Positions 50,236 through 58,676 of a stretch of 64,000 bases of DNA are shown piece by piece. Under the pieces are notes generated by a model, which was not told where the DNA came from, did not search any database, and worked only from the letters and a program-made list of their open reading frames with translations. The stretch's first letter is position 1. Every line of letters starts with the position of its first letter. The stretch comes from Streptomyces hyaluromycini (GTDB lineage: Bacteria > Actinomycetota > Actinomycetes > Streptomycetales > Streptomycetaceae). The stretch spans positions 1 through 64,000 of the forward strand of contig NZ_BCFL01000037.1 in assembly GCF_002217755.1 (NCBI RefSeq). Reading direction: 5' to 3'. A program made the position numbers and the translations under genes.

Positions 50236-51181
50236 GCAGGGCGGTGTCGAGGTCGGGGGACTTCTTGACCAGCTTCTGATCGAGGAGGAAGCCGACGATC
50301 TTCTGTGCCGAGGTGACGTCGGCGCTGTCGATGCCGCGGGCGGAGAAGGTGATTTCCGGGAGCACCTTCTCCGTGTCCGCGACGGGGAGTTTCACCTGCT
50401 TGCTGGTGGCCTCGGCGGCCGCCTCGGGGTCGGAGGTGACCAGCCGGTCCGCCTGGGCGACGGCCTTGAAGACCTTGCCCGCGGTGTCCTCGTTGTCCTT
50501 GAGCCAGGACTGGTCGGCCAGCAGCCACTGCACGTAGCGCACCCCGAAGTCGCCGATGCGGGCGGTGATGTGGCCGCCGGACGCGGCGCCCTTGGCCGCC
50601 CAGGGCTCGTACAGCACGTAGCCGTCGATCGAGCCGCGCTCCAGCATGCCGGGCATCTCCGGGGCCGAACTCTGCAGGATCTTCACGGACTTCGGGTCGA
50701 TGCCGTTGTGCAGCAGGTACTGGTGGGTGGCGTACAGGCCGAGTCCGCCGATCGACGCCATGGTCCTGATCTTCCTGGGCGAGGTGATCCCGTCGCGGAG
50801 GACGACCTTGAGGTAGCGGTCGGAGGACTGGAAGACGCCGAGGGCGCGCAGTCCGGGGTCGGTGACCATGAGGGGCAGAGCGGTCGAGTCGGCGTTGGCC
50901 GCGATCTGCGCGGTGCCCGCGGTCACGGCCTGGGAGGCGGCGGGTCCGCCCTCCGTCTTCACCAGTTCCACATTGACGCCCGCCTTCTTGAACAGCCCGC
51001 GTTCCTCCGCGAGATAGAAGGGGGCGTACGAGGCGTCGATGCCGAGGGCCACCCGCACCGTCGGCAGTCCCGCCGCCGACACCCCCGTCGAGTCCGTCGA
51101 CCCTGCCGTACAGGCCGTGGTCAGGAACAGGGCGAGTGCCGCCCCGACGACACCTCTCCTGCCGATCGCGTCCTTGTGCAT
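50204..51181 (-). CDS. ABC transporter substrate-binding lipoprotein, NitT/TauT family, 325 aa
   Basis: The N terminus has twin Arg, a hydrophobic stretch and a lipobox LTTAC (Cys24). The mature protein has the NMT1/SsuA-like fold: VRVALGIDASYAPFYLAEERGLFKKAGVNVEL, AASQAVTAGTAQIAANAD, SIDGYVLYEPWAAKG. It should deliver substrate to the permease/ATPase pair at 41903-43605, 7 kb away in the same cluster. Its promoter region contains the 50-bp repeats with candidate IclR sites. Confidence 0.9.
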   Translation of the reverse strand: MHKDAIGRRGVVGAALALFLTTACTAGSTDSTGVSAAGLPTVRVALGIDASYAPFYLAEERGLFKKAGVNVELVKTEGGPAASQAVTAGTAQIAANADSTALPLMVTDPGLRALGVFQSSDRYLKVVLRDGITSPRKIRTMASIGGLGLYATHQYLLHNGIDPKSVKILQSSAPEMPGMLERGSIDGYVLYEPWAAKGAASGGHITARIGDFGVRYVQWLLADQSWLKDNEDTAGKVFKAVAQADRLVTSDPEAAAEATSKQVKLPVADTEKVLPEITFSARGIDSADVTSAQKIVGFLLDQKLVKKSPDLDTALLKGWYGRHAS

Positions 51182-51251
51182 GTCGCCCTCCCGGCGTCGT
51201 GCTGCATGGGTGGGAGGACGGTCCCAGTGCCGGGCCGGGACGCGTGAGCGA

Positions 51252-51376
51252 AGCGTCCTGCTGGCCGGAACGGAGCGGGGCGGGCGAAGGGGCGCGGGCG
51301 CAGCGTCCTGCTCACCGGAACGGAGCGGGGCGGGCGAAGGGGCGCGGGCGGAGCGTCCTGCTCACCGGAACGGAAC
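51252..51376. repeat. 50-bp tandem repeat (2.5 copies) with candidate IclR operators (site D)
   Basis: Units start at 51252, 51302 and 51352 (partial). Each contains GTCCTGCTCACCGGAAC (51305-51321 and 51355-51371; GTCCTGCTGGCCGGAAC in the first, 51255-51271), whose inverse GTTCCGGTGAGCAGGAC matches site C at most positions. The array sits between the divergent substrate-binding-protein and ferredoxin-reductase genes. Confidence 0.75.
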
Positions 51377-51416
51377 CGTAGGACGGTATCCGGCCCCGCT
51401 CCTACGCTCCCGGGCC

Positions 51417-52433
51417 ATGAGCGTTCTCACCGACGTGCCGACGAGCACGCACGAACCCGGCACGATCGAGACGGACATCCTGATCGTCGGCGCCGGGCCG
51501 GCCGGCCTCTACGGCGCCTACTACGCTGGCTTCCGCGGACTGCGCGTCGCCGTCATGGACGTCCTGCCGCAGCCGGGCGGCCAGATCAGCGCCATGTACC
51601 CCGAGAAGCCCATCCACGACATCGCGGGGTTCCCGGCGGTGCGCGGCCGGGACCTGGTGGCCAACCTGGTCGCGCAGGCCGAGCCGTACGGTCCGCGCTA
51701 TCTGCTCGGTCACCGGGCCGTGGAGCTGGCCCACGGGCCCGATCTGTACCCGGTCGTGCGCAGCGACCGCGGGGCCGTGGTCCGGGCCGGGGCGGTGGTC
51801 GTCACGGGCGGGGTGGGCACCTTCACGCCCCGGGCGCTGCCGGCCGGCGAGGACTTCCTCGGGCGCGGCCAGGTGTACTTCGTACCGGACCCGGCCGAGC
51901 ACACCGGCCAGGACGTGGTGGTCGTCGGCGGCGGTGACAGCGCCTTCGACTGGGCCGCGGTCCTCGCCCCGGTCGCCCGGTCCGTGCGGCTCGTGCACCG
52001 CACCGCCCGCTTCCGCGCCCACCAGGCGAGCGTGGCGAAGGTCCGTGACCTCGGCATCGAGATCATCACCGACACCGAGGTGAGCGCCCTGCACGGCACC
52101 GCGCACGTGGAGCGGGTGGAGCTGCGGCACCGCACCACCAAGGCCGTCCGGGAGGTCCCGGCGCGGACGGTGGTCGCGGCCCTCGGCTTCGTCGCCGACC
52201 TGGGCCCGCTCCAGCACTGGGGACTGGCCCTGAACGCCCGCCGCATCGCGGTGGACACGCGCATGGCCACCAACCTGCCCCGGGTCTTCGCCGCCGGGGA
52301 CATCACCGACTACCCCGGCAAGGTGCGCCTGATCGCCGTGGGCTTCGGCGAGGTCGCCACCGCCGTGAACAACGCGGCCACCGTCCTCGACCCCGAGGCC
52401 GCGCTGTTCCCCGGCCACTCGACGGACACCTGA
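51417..52433 (+). CDS. Ferredoxin-NADP reductase, thioredoxin-reductase-like (FNR2), 338 aa
   Basis: ATG at 51417. FAD-binding DILIVGAGPAGLYGAYYAGFRG and QPGGQISAMYPEKPIHDIAG, the NADPH-binding VVVVGGGDSAFDWAAVL, and GHRVF-like RVFAAGDITDYPGKVRLI are visible. There is no CxxC, so it is not a thioredoxin reductase but the FNR2 type. It probably reduces the ferredoxin encoded 11 bp downstream, supplying the Rieske oxygenase. A 50-bp repeat array with operator-like sites precedes it. Confidence 0.88.
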   Translation: MSVLTDVPTSTHEPGTIETDILIVGAGPAGLYGAYYAGFRGLRVAVMDVLPQPGGQISAMYPEKPIHDIAGFPAVRGRDLVANLVAQAEPYGPRYLLGHRAVELAHGPDLYPVVRSDRGAVVRAGAVVVTGGVGTFTPRALPAGEDFLGRGQVYFVPDPAEHTGQDVVVVGGGDSAFDWAAVLAPVARSVRLVHRTARFRAHQASVAKVRDLGIEIITDTEVSALHGTAHVERVELRHRTTKAVREVPARTVVAALGFVADLGPLQHWGLALNARRIAVDTRMATNLPRVFAAGDITDYPGKVRLIAVGFGEVATAVNNAATVLDPEAALFPGHSTDT

Positions 52434-52444
52434 GGAGGACTGAC

Positions 52445-52768
52445 ATGGCCTACGTCATCGGACCGACCTGCGTCGACATCATGGACCGCTCCTGCGTGGA
52501 GGAGTGCCCCGTCGACTGCATCTACGAGGGCGAACGAAAGCTCTACATCAACCCCGCCGAGTGCATCGACTGCGGTGCCTGCGAGACGGCCTGCCCGGAG
52601 CAGGCGATCACCGTGGACCGGCTCGCCGACCCCGAGTTCCGCGCCGACAACAAGCGGTTCTTCGAGCAGACCCTGCCGGGGCGGGCGGCGCCGCTGGGGT
52701 CGCCGGGCGGTGCGAACGGGCTCGGCCCGGTGGGCGTCGACACCCCGCTGGTGGAGGCCCGTCGATGA
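52445..52768 (+). CDS. fdxA: 7Fe ferredoxin (FdxA type), 107 aa
   Basis: ATG at 52445 follows TGAGGAGGACTGAC. Cysteines at 9, 17, 21, 25 and at 40, 43, 46, 50 (CIDCGACETACP) give the [3Fe-4S]/[4Fe-4S] pattern of actinobacterial FdxA. The C-terminal extension (DNKRFFEQTLPGR) is usual. Being next to FNR2 within the cluster, it is the likely electron donor of the Rieske oxygenase, although such oxygenases more often use [2Fe-2S] ferredoxins. Stop overlaps the next start (ATGA). Confidence 0.92.
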   Translation: MAYVIGPTCVDIMDRSCVEECPVDCIYEGERKLYINPAECIDCGACETACPEQAITVDRLADPEFRADNKRFFEQTLPGRAAPLGSPGGANGLGPVGVDTPLVEARR

Positions 52769-53769
52769 GGGTCGGCATCCGCGTCCCGCCCTGCGACCGG
52801 GCCGACCGCGTGCTGGAGACCGTACGGCGGGCGGAGCGGCTCGGCTTCGACGACGTCTGGTTCCCGGACTCCCAGCTGCTGTGGCGGGACGTGTTCACCA
52901 CGCTCACCGCGGCCGCCCTCGGCACCGACCGCATCGGCCTGGGCACCGCGGTCACCAACCTCGCGACCCGCCACCCGGCCGTGGTGGCCTCCGCCGCCCG
53001 CAGCGTCGCCGAACTCGCCCCGGGCCGCTTCACGCTCGGCCTCGGCGTCGGCAACAGCTCGGTCGGCCCGGTCGGACTGCGGCAGAGCACCTCGGCGGCG
53101 ATCCGCGAGGGCATCGGCATGCTGCGCGCCCTGCTCGCGGGCGAGGAGTGGGAGTTCCCGGGCGGGGTCCGCTCACGCCTGCGCGACCCGGACCCCGGGA
53201 TCCCCCTGCACCTGGCCGCGAGCGGGCCGAGGAACCTGCGTCTGGCCGGGGAGATCGCCGACGGCGTCATCCTGCTCAGCGGGGTCTCCCCGCGGACTCT
53301 CGCCCAGGCCACCGCCCGGGTCCGGGAGGGAGCCGCCGGACGCGAGGGACGGCTCCCGCTCACCGTCTCCGCGTTCTGCGCCGTCACCGACGACGTCGAG
53401 GCCGAGGCGCGCCGGCTCAAGCCGATCTGCGCCTCGATCGCGCAGAACGGCGGAGCGCCCTTCCTCGCCCTCGCCGGCATCGACGTCCACGTGCCGGAAA
53501 AGGTCGAGGGCATCTACCCCGACCTGGTCCACGCGGAGGACTGGAAGGCCGCCGTCGACATCTGCTCGGCCTGGATCAGCGACGAGAACGCACTCCGGTT
53601 CGCCGAGGAGTTCTGCCTGTTCGGCACCGCCGACGAGATCGCCGCCCGGCTCCGCGCCCTGCCCGCGAGCGGCGTCACCGGCGTGTTCCTCCAGCACGTC
53701 GGCTCCTACGACCCGCCCGCCGACCTGATCGAGGCGGTGGGCGGCGCCGTGCTGCCCCAACTCAACTGA
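52765..53769 (+). CDS. Luciferase-like (LLM class) flavin oxidoreductase, 334 aa
   Basis: Bacterial-luciferase TIM barrel: RAERLGFDDVWFPDSQLLWRD, LGTAVTNLATRHPAVVASAARSV, RFTLGLGVGNSSVG, IPLHLAASGPRNLRLAGEIADGVIL and FCLFGTADEIAARL. These features agree with F420- or FMN-dependent enzymes related to methylene-tetrahydromethanopterin reductase. The role in the pathway (oxidation of an intermediate or C-N cleavage) is open. Confidence 0.85.
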   Translation: MRVGIRVPPCDRADRVLETVRRAERLGFDDVWFPDSQLLWRDVFTTLTAAALGTDRIGLGTAVTNLATRHPAVVASAARSVAELAPGRFTLGLGVGNSSVGPVGLRQSTSAAIREGIGMLRALLAGEEWEFPGGVRSRLRDPDPGIPLHLAASGPRNLRLAGEIADGVILLSGVSPRTLAQATARVREGAAGREGRLPLTVSAFCAVTDDVEAEARRLKPICASIAQNGGAPFLALAGIDVHVPEKVEGIYPDLVHAEDWKAAVDICSAWISDENALRFAEEFCLFGTADEIAARLRALPASGVTGVFLQHVGSYDPPADLIEAVGGAVLPQLN

Positions 53770-53780
53770 GGGAGAAGACC

Positions 53781-54569
53781 GTGCGAAAAGGCTATGTGCC
53801 CAGCAGTTTCGGCCAGTTGCACTACGTCGAGTGCGGTGACGCGGCCGGTGAACCCGTCCTGATGCTCCATCAGACGCCGCGCTCGTGGACCGAGTACCTC
53901 GACGTGCTGCCCCTGGTCGGCGCCGAGCGGCGGGCCGTCGCCATGGACACCCTCGGCTTCGGCGCCTCCGCCAGGCCCGAGGGACCGTTCTCCATCGAGC
54001 TGTTCGCCGACGCGGCCGAGGAGTTGGCGGACGCGCTCGGCCTGGACCGCTTCCACCTGGTCGGCCATCACACCGGCGGGGTGATCGCGGTGGAACTCGC
54101 CGCCCGCCTCCAGGACCGGGTGGCCAGCCTCCTGCTGTCCGCCACCCCGTTCGTCGACGACGAGAAGCGCCGGACGGCCGCCGCACGCAAGCCCGTCGAC
54201 CACGTGGACCCCGTGCCCGACGGCTCACATCTCCTCGATTTGTGGAACCGGCGGCGCGGCTTCTACGAGGAGGGCCAGGAGGCCGCGCTCACCCGGTTCA
54301 TGGTGGACGCGCTGAGCGTCCTCGACCGCGTCGAGGAGGGCCATGTGGCCGTCCGCGCCTACGAGATGGACCGCCGGCTGCCGCACATCACCGCCCGCGT
54401 CCTCGCCGTCTGCGCGCCCGGCGACCACTACTCCCTGCCCGCCCTGGAGAAGTTCGCGGCCGCCCTCGGCTGCGAGACCCGGGTGCTGTCCGGCGGGCAC
54501 GTGCCACTCCCCGAGCAGTTGCCCGGGGAGTTCGCGAAGGTCGTGCTGGAATGGACGGCGGCCGGGTAA
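53781..54569 (+). CDS. Alpha/beta hydrolase fold protein with GHHTG elbow, 262 aa
   Basis: GTG at 53781 follows GAGGGAGAAGACC. The fold is normal (PVLMLHQTPRSWTEYL, AMDTLGFGASARP, AVCAPGDHYSLPAL, GGHVPLPEQLP with the C-terminal His), but the nucleophile elbow reads LVGHHTGGVIA, with His97 where Ser, Cys or Asp is expected. A subset of hydrolase-fold proteins carries this GHHTG motif, and whether they hydrolyse anything is not known to me. Last gene of the reductase/ferredoxin/LLM operon. Confidence 0.8.
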   Translation: MRKGYVPSSFGQLHYVECGDAAGEPVLMLHQTPRSWTEYLDVLPLVGAERRAVAMDTLGFGASARPEGPFSIELFADAAEELADALGLDRFHLVGHHTGGVIAVELAARLQDRVASLLLSATPFVDDEKRRTAAARKPVDHVDPVPDGSHLLDLWNRRRGFYEEGQEAALTRFMVDALSVLDRVEEGHVAVRAYEMDRRLPHITARVLAVCAPGDHYSLPALEKFAAALGCETRVLSGGHVPLPEQLPGEFAKVVLEWTAAG

Positions 54570-54574
54570 CCCGG

Positions 54575-56146
54575 TCACTTCAGGCCGATGTGCGCACCCG
54601 GACCCAGCGGCAGGTCGAAGCCGTAGAAGACGCCCAGGATGGCCAGCCAGACCACCAGGAACGGCACGGTGAAGATCGCCAGCCGGGAGATGAGGGTGCC
54701 GAGGCGGGCATCGGGTTCGTAGCGGCGGAGCATCGCGAGGAGCAGGAAGACGTACGGGTTCATCGGCGTGATGATGCCGGTGGCCGAGTCGCCGATGCGG
54801 AACGCCGCCTGGCTGAGGGCCGGGCTCATGCCGAGCAGCATGAACGCCGGTACGAACACCGGCCCCACCAGCGACCACAGCGCCGACCCGGAGACGATGA
54901 ACAGGTTCAGGCAGGCGGCGAGGAGCACGAACGCGACCAGCGCCCAGAAGCCGGTCAGGCCGATCGCGTCCAGGCCGGCCGCCGCCTTCACCGCCAGCAG
55001 GATGCCGACGTTGGACCAGTTGAACAGGGCGATGACCTGGGAGGCCACGAACATCAGGACGAGGTAGCCGGCCATGTTCTGCACGGAGCCGGTCATCGCG
55101 GTGACCACGCCCTCCGAACCGCTCAGCGCCTTGACCGTGAAGCCGTAGGTCAGGCCGGCCAGCAGGAACGCCCCGAACAGCACCGGCACGATGCCGGTCA
55201 GCAGCGGGGAGGGCACCAGCGCCCCGCCGTCGCCGCGCAGCGGGGCGCCCTCGGGCAGCCACAGCGACAGCACCGCGGCCGCGTACGCGAGGACGACGAG
55301 CGCGGTGTACAGCAGCCCCCGGCGCTCGACGGGGGTGAGGGCGAGGTTCTGCTCCTCCTCCGGTTCGTCGGCGGAGGGCTCGTAGGTGCCCAGGCGGGGT
55401 TCCAAAACGCGGCTGATGAGGAAGCCGCCCAGCAGGCCCAGGACCAGGCTGCTGGAGGCGGTGAAGAAGTAGTTGATCAGGAGGTTGAGGTCGAGGCCCT
55501 TGGCGGCGGGCAGGACCGCGGCCGCCTGCTGGGTGATGCCGATGTAGAGGGCGTCCAGCGAGCCGATCGTGAACCCGGCCGCATAGCCCGCGCCGACGCA
55601 CGCGAAGCCGCCGATCAGACCGGCCACCGGATGACGGCCCGCGCTCTTGAACACCACGGCGGCCAGCGGCGGCAGCACGATCGCGGCCACATCGCTGATC
55701 ATGTGCGCCTGGCAGGCGACCAGAGCGACCAGGTAGGGCAGCAGCGCCCGGGGCGCGCGGGCCAGGGTGGCCCGCATGACGGTCTCCAGGAGTCCGGCCT
55801 TCTCGGCGACCCCCACCGCCATGATCATGAGCAGTACGGCGGCGACGGGCGGGAAGGTCGCGAAGTTGGTGACGAGGTTCTCCGTCAGCCAGCGCACGCC
55901 CTCGCCGGTGAACAGCCCCGCGATCGGCTTGGTGTCGGTGGTGCCGGGGACGGTGACGTGCACGTCGCCGACCGCGAGCGCGGTGGAGACCACGGCCAGC
56001 AGCAGGAAGAGGGCGGTGAACAGCAGGATCGGGTTGGGGAGCGCGTTGCCGGCGCGTTCGATCAGCGCGAGCACCCGGTCGACGCCGCTGGGCCGCCGTC
56101 TGTCCGGGGACTCGCTCGGGGCGGGGAGGTCGGTGAGTGAGGACAT
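54575..56146 (-). CDS. AbgT family transporter (p-aminobenzoyl-glutamate type), 523 aa
   Basis: About 12 membrane helices. Typical AbgT segments are NPILLFTALFLLLAVVST, NFATFPPVAAVLLMIMAVGVAEKAGL, ACQAHMISDVAAIVLPPLAA, NWSNVGILLAVKAAAG and GDSATGIITPMNPYVFLLLA. Family members import p-aminobenzoyl-glutamate or export sulfonamide-like aryl compounds by proton exchange. The start overlaps the stop of an amidohydrolase gene, so transporter and hydrolase are co-produced. Confidence 0.9.
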   Translation of the reverse strand: MSSLTDLPAPSESPDRRRPSGVDRVLALIERAGNALPNPILLFTALFLLLAVVSTALAVGDVHVTVPGTTDTKPIAGLFTGEGVRWLTENLVTNFATFPPVAAVLLMIMAVGVAEKAGLLETVMRATLARAPRALLPYLVALVACQAHMISDVAAIVLPPLAAVVFKSAGRHPVAGLIGGFACVGAGYAAGFTIGSLDALYIGITQQAAAVLPAAKGLDLNLLINYFFTASSSLVLGLLGGFLISRVLEPRLGTYEPSADEPEEEQNLALTPVERRGLLYTALVVLAYAAAVLSLWLPEGAPLRGDGGALVPSPLLTGIVPVLFGAFLLAGLTYGFTVKALSGSEGVVTAMTGSVQNMAGYLVLMFVASQVIALFNWSNVGILLAVKAAAGLDAIGLTGFWALVAFVLLAACLNLFIVSGSALWSLVGPVFVPAFMLLGMSPALSQAAFRIGDSATGIITPMNPYVFLLLAMLRRYEPDARLGTLISRLAIFTVPFLVVWLAILGVFYGFDLPLGPGAHIGLK

Positions 56147-57408
56147 CAGAGCCGCCCTTCCGTCGCTGTCGGCAGGAGGTCCTTGCGTACGACGCCGTCC
56201 TGGACGACGCAGACGATGTTCGCGGGGTCACCGAGGACGCCGATGTCCCGGAGCGGGTCCCCGTCGCAGAGGATCAGGTCGGCGGTGCGGCCTGCGGTGA
56301 GGGTACCGAGGCGGTCGGCGACGCCGAGGAGTTCGGCGGCGGTGCGGGTGCCGGCGACGATGGCGGCCATCGGGTCCATGCCGAGGTCCACCAGGTAGGA
56401 GAGCTCCATCAGGTTCACCCCGTGCGGGCCGACGGCCGCGTCCGTGCCGAGGGCGATCCGGGCACCGTACTCGACGGCCCGTGCGATGTTCTCCTTCGTC
56501 ACGCCGGACCAGCGGGTCTTCTTCTGGTAGTGGTAGTCGGGCATCGTGTCCTTGTTGATGCCCGCGTAGACGGTGGACAGCGTCGGTACGACGAACACCC
56601 CGCGCTCTGCGGCCAGGTCGAGGGCGCGCTCGTCGAGGCCGTAGCCGTGCTCGATGCTGGTGACGCCGCCGCGGAGGGCGTTGAGGATGCCCGCGTTGCC
56701 CTGGGCGTGCGCGGCGACCGGCTTGCCGCCGTGCCGGCGGGCCTCGTCCACGACGGCCCGGATCTCCTCCTCCAGGAGGCCCTCGTCGTCGGGGTCGTCG
56801 TACGGGCTGCCCATGCCGCCGGTGGCGCAGACCTTCACCAGGTCGGCGCCGTCGCGCAGCACCCGGCGCACCGCGAGCCGGGCCGCCGCCGTGTCGTCGG
56901 CGATCTCGGACATCCCGGCGCTCAGATCGGTCCCGTCGGGCAGCCGGACGTCGGCGTGGCCGCCGGTGTGGCTGATGATGCGGACGGCGGTGTGCAGCCG
57001 GGGGCCGACGACCCGGCCGGTCTCGACGGCCGTACGGAAGCCCGCCGACAGGCCGCCGAGGTCGCGGGCGGTGGTGATGCCGGCGTCGAGGGTCCGGCGC
57101 AGCCGGGTGACGGTGTCGAGGGTGACCAGCACCGGGTCGAGTTCGGCGCGGCGGCCGGGTGCCGCGCCGTGGGCGTAGGCGAGGTGGACGTGACAGTCGA
57201 AGAAACCTGGCAGTACCGTGCGGTCATCCGCGTCGAGGACCCGCTCACCGGCGGCGGGCGGGGCGGTCGCGGCGGGACCGGCATAGGTGATCGTGCCCTG
57301 GGCATCGATGGTCACCACGGCGTCGTCCACCGGGGCGGCGCCGGTGCCGTCGATGAGGCGGGCTCGCTGGATCCGCAGAGCGGTCCGGGGGGCGGTGGGA
57401 TCCGTCAT
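56146..57408 (-). CDS. Amidohydrolase superfamily protein (imidazolonepropionase/dipeptidase-like), 420 aa
   Basis: ATG at 57408 is used (MTDPTAPRTALRIQRARLIDG). Metal ligands: DCHVHLAY (HxH), the Lys in ADLVKVCATGG, VAAHAQGN (His), SIEHGYGLDE (His) and ALGTDAAVGPH (Asp). This is the arrangement of the binuclear Xaa-Arg/Xaa-Pro dipeptidase and imidazolonepropionase-like group. With AbgT next to it, cleavage of an aminoacyl or aryl amide brought in by the transporter is plausible. Divergent from the Lrp-type regulator. Confidence 0.85.
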   Translation of the reverse strand: MTDPTAPRTALRIQRARLIDGTGAAPVDDAVVTIDAQGTITYAGPAATAPPAAGERVLDADDRTVLPGFFDCHVHLAYAHGAAPGRRAELDPVLVTLDTVTRLRRTLDAGITTARDLGGLSAGFRTAVETGRVVGPRLHTAVRIISHTGGHADVRLPDGTDLSAGMSEIADDTAAARLAVRRVLRDGADLVKVCATGGMGSPYDDPDDEGLLEEEIRAVVDEARRHGGKPVAAHAQGNAGILNALRGGVTSIEHGYGLDERALDLAAERGVFVVPTLSTVYAGINKDTMPDYHYQKKTRWSGVTKENIARAVEYGARIALGTDAAVGPHGVNLMELSYLVDLGMDPMAAIVAGTRTAAELLGVADRLGTLTAGRTADLILCDGDPLRDIGVLGDPANIVCVVQDGVVRKDLLPTATEGRL

Positions 57409-57458
57409 GGGGTGCGGACACTCCTCCTCTGTCGAGAACAGCCGAGAACACACAGGGG

Positions 57459-57489
57459 CAGTCGGGGACGGTCAGAGACAGTCGGGGAC
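57459..57489. promoter_or_regulatory. Direct repeat in the divergent amidohydrolase/Lrp promoter region
   Basis: CAGTCGGGGAC occurs at 57459-57469 and again at 57479-57489, 20 bp apart (two helix turns). A second short repeat CGAGAACA occurs twice near 57433. Both are candidates for Lrp-type binding. Confidence 0.4.
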
Positions 57490-57507
57490 AGGAGAAGGGA
57501 GTGTGGA

Positions 57508-58671
57508 ATGCCGAGGAAAACCTGGTGTGACGATGCAGACTTCGCGCCGGATTCCCGGACCGCGCGCAGGGATGCGCCACTCCTGGGGGTGCAGGATTGT
57601 GCCGCCCCGGAACCGGAACCGGACCTCGACGAGCTGGACCGGTGTGTGGTGCACGCCCTGCAGATCCACCCCCGGGCGCCGTGGACGCTCGTCGGCGAGG
57701 TGCTCGGGGTCAACCCGGTCACCGCGGCCCGGCGCTGGCAGCGGCTCCAGGAGGCGGGCCTGGCCTGGGTGACCGCCTATCCCCGGCTGTACGACCCGCG
57801 GATCGTGGTGACCGGGACCGTCGAGGTGGACGCCGAGCCGGGCGCCGCCGAGGACGTGGCGCAGGCCATCGCGCAGGACCCGGCGGTGCCCAACATCAAG
57901 CTCACGGCGGGCGGCCGGGACCTGGTGGCCGCGGTGCAGACCCGCAGCCTGGACGAACTGGCCCGCCTCACCACCTCGCTCTTCCAGCGGACGCCGGGGG
58001 TGCGGGCGACCCGTACGCATGTCTCGACCGGCGTCTCGACGGAGGGCAGCCGTTGGCGGCTGCGCAGCCTGGACGAGGCCCAGACGGCCCGCCTGGAGGC
58101 GGCGCTCCCCCCGTCCGGGCCGACGGCGGCCCCGGCCGAGCCGCGCTGGGAGGAGCTGGACACCCGCCTGCTCGAACTGCTCAGCGTGGACGGCCGGATG
58201 TCGTTGCGCGACCTGGCGGCGGCCACCGAAACCAGCCTCACCACGCTGCGCCGCCGGGTGCAGTCGCTGCTCGCCTCCCGGCTCTGCCTGCGCTGCGACC
58301 TGGCCCGGCCGCTGTCGGGCTGGCCGCTGTCCGCCGTCTACTTCGCCTCGGTGCCGGGCCAGTACGTCGAGGAGACCAGCAGGGTGCTGGCCGGGGTGCG
58401 CGAGGTCCGCTCGTGCTCGATCACGGCCGGGCCGTACAACCTGGTGATCGACGTCTGGCTCCGCGATCTGCGCGATGTGCACGCCTTCGAGGCCCACCTG
58501 TCCCGCAGGCTGCCCCGGCTGACCGTGGCCGACCGCTCGGTGGTGCTGCGCACGGTCAAGCACATGGGCCGGCTGCTCGACCACGACGGCCGCTGCGTGG
58601 GGGTGGTCCCGCTGCGCAACCCCCAGGTCGCCGGCGTGCGCCGCGCGCTCGGTTCGGCTGCCCGGACGTGA
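57508..58671 (+). CDS. Lrp/AsnC-family regulator with two tandem Lrp modules, 387 aa
   Basis: ATG at 57508 follows GGAGAAGGGAG. Two HTH/RAM modules are visible. In the first, LDELDRCVVHALQIHPRAPW, EVLGVNPVTAARRWQRLQEAG and an effector domain (TVEVDAEPGAAEDVAQAI). In the second, WEELDTRLLELLSVDGRMSLRDLAAATETSLTTLRRRVQ followed by a RAM domain (YFASVPGQYVEETSRVLAG, GPYNLVIDVWLRDL). Such double Lrp proteins are common in Streptomyces. It is divergent from the amidohydrolase/AbgT pair and likely controls it. Confidence 0.87.
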   Translation: MPRKTWCDDADFAPDSRTARRDAPLLGVQDCAAPEPEPDLDELDRCVVHALQIHPRAPWTLVGEVLGVNPVTAARRWQRLQEAGLAWVTAYPRLYDPRIVVTGTVEVDAEPGAAEDVAQAIAQDPAVPNIKLTAGGRDLVAAVQTRSLDELARLTTSLFQRTPGVRATRTHVSTGVSTEGSRWRLRSLDEAQTARLEAALPPSGPTAAPAEPRWEELDTRLLELLSVDGRMSLRDLAAATETSLTTLRRRVQSLLASRLCLRCDLARPLSGWPLSAVYFASVPGQYVEETSRVLAGVREVRSCSITAGPYNLVIDVWLRDLRDVHAFEAHLSRRLPRLTVADRSVVLRTVKHMGRLLDHDGRCVGVVPLRNPQVAGVRRALGSAART

Positions 58672-58676
58672 GGACG

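Noticed and set aside
56137..57507. Plus-strand frame in front of the Lrp regulator
   Set aside because: It lies opposite the amidohydrolase gene. The regulator's homology starts after ATG 57508, which has a ribosome binding site.
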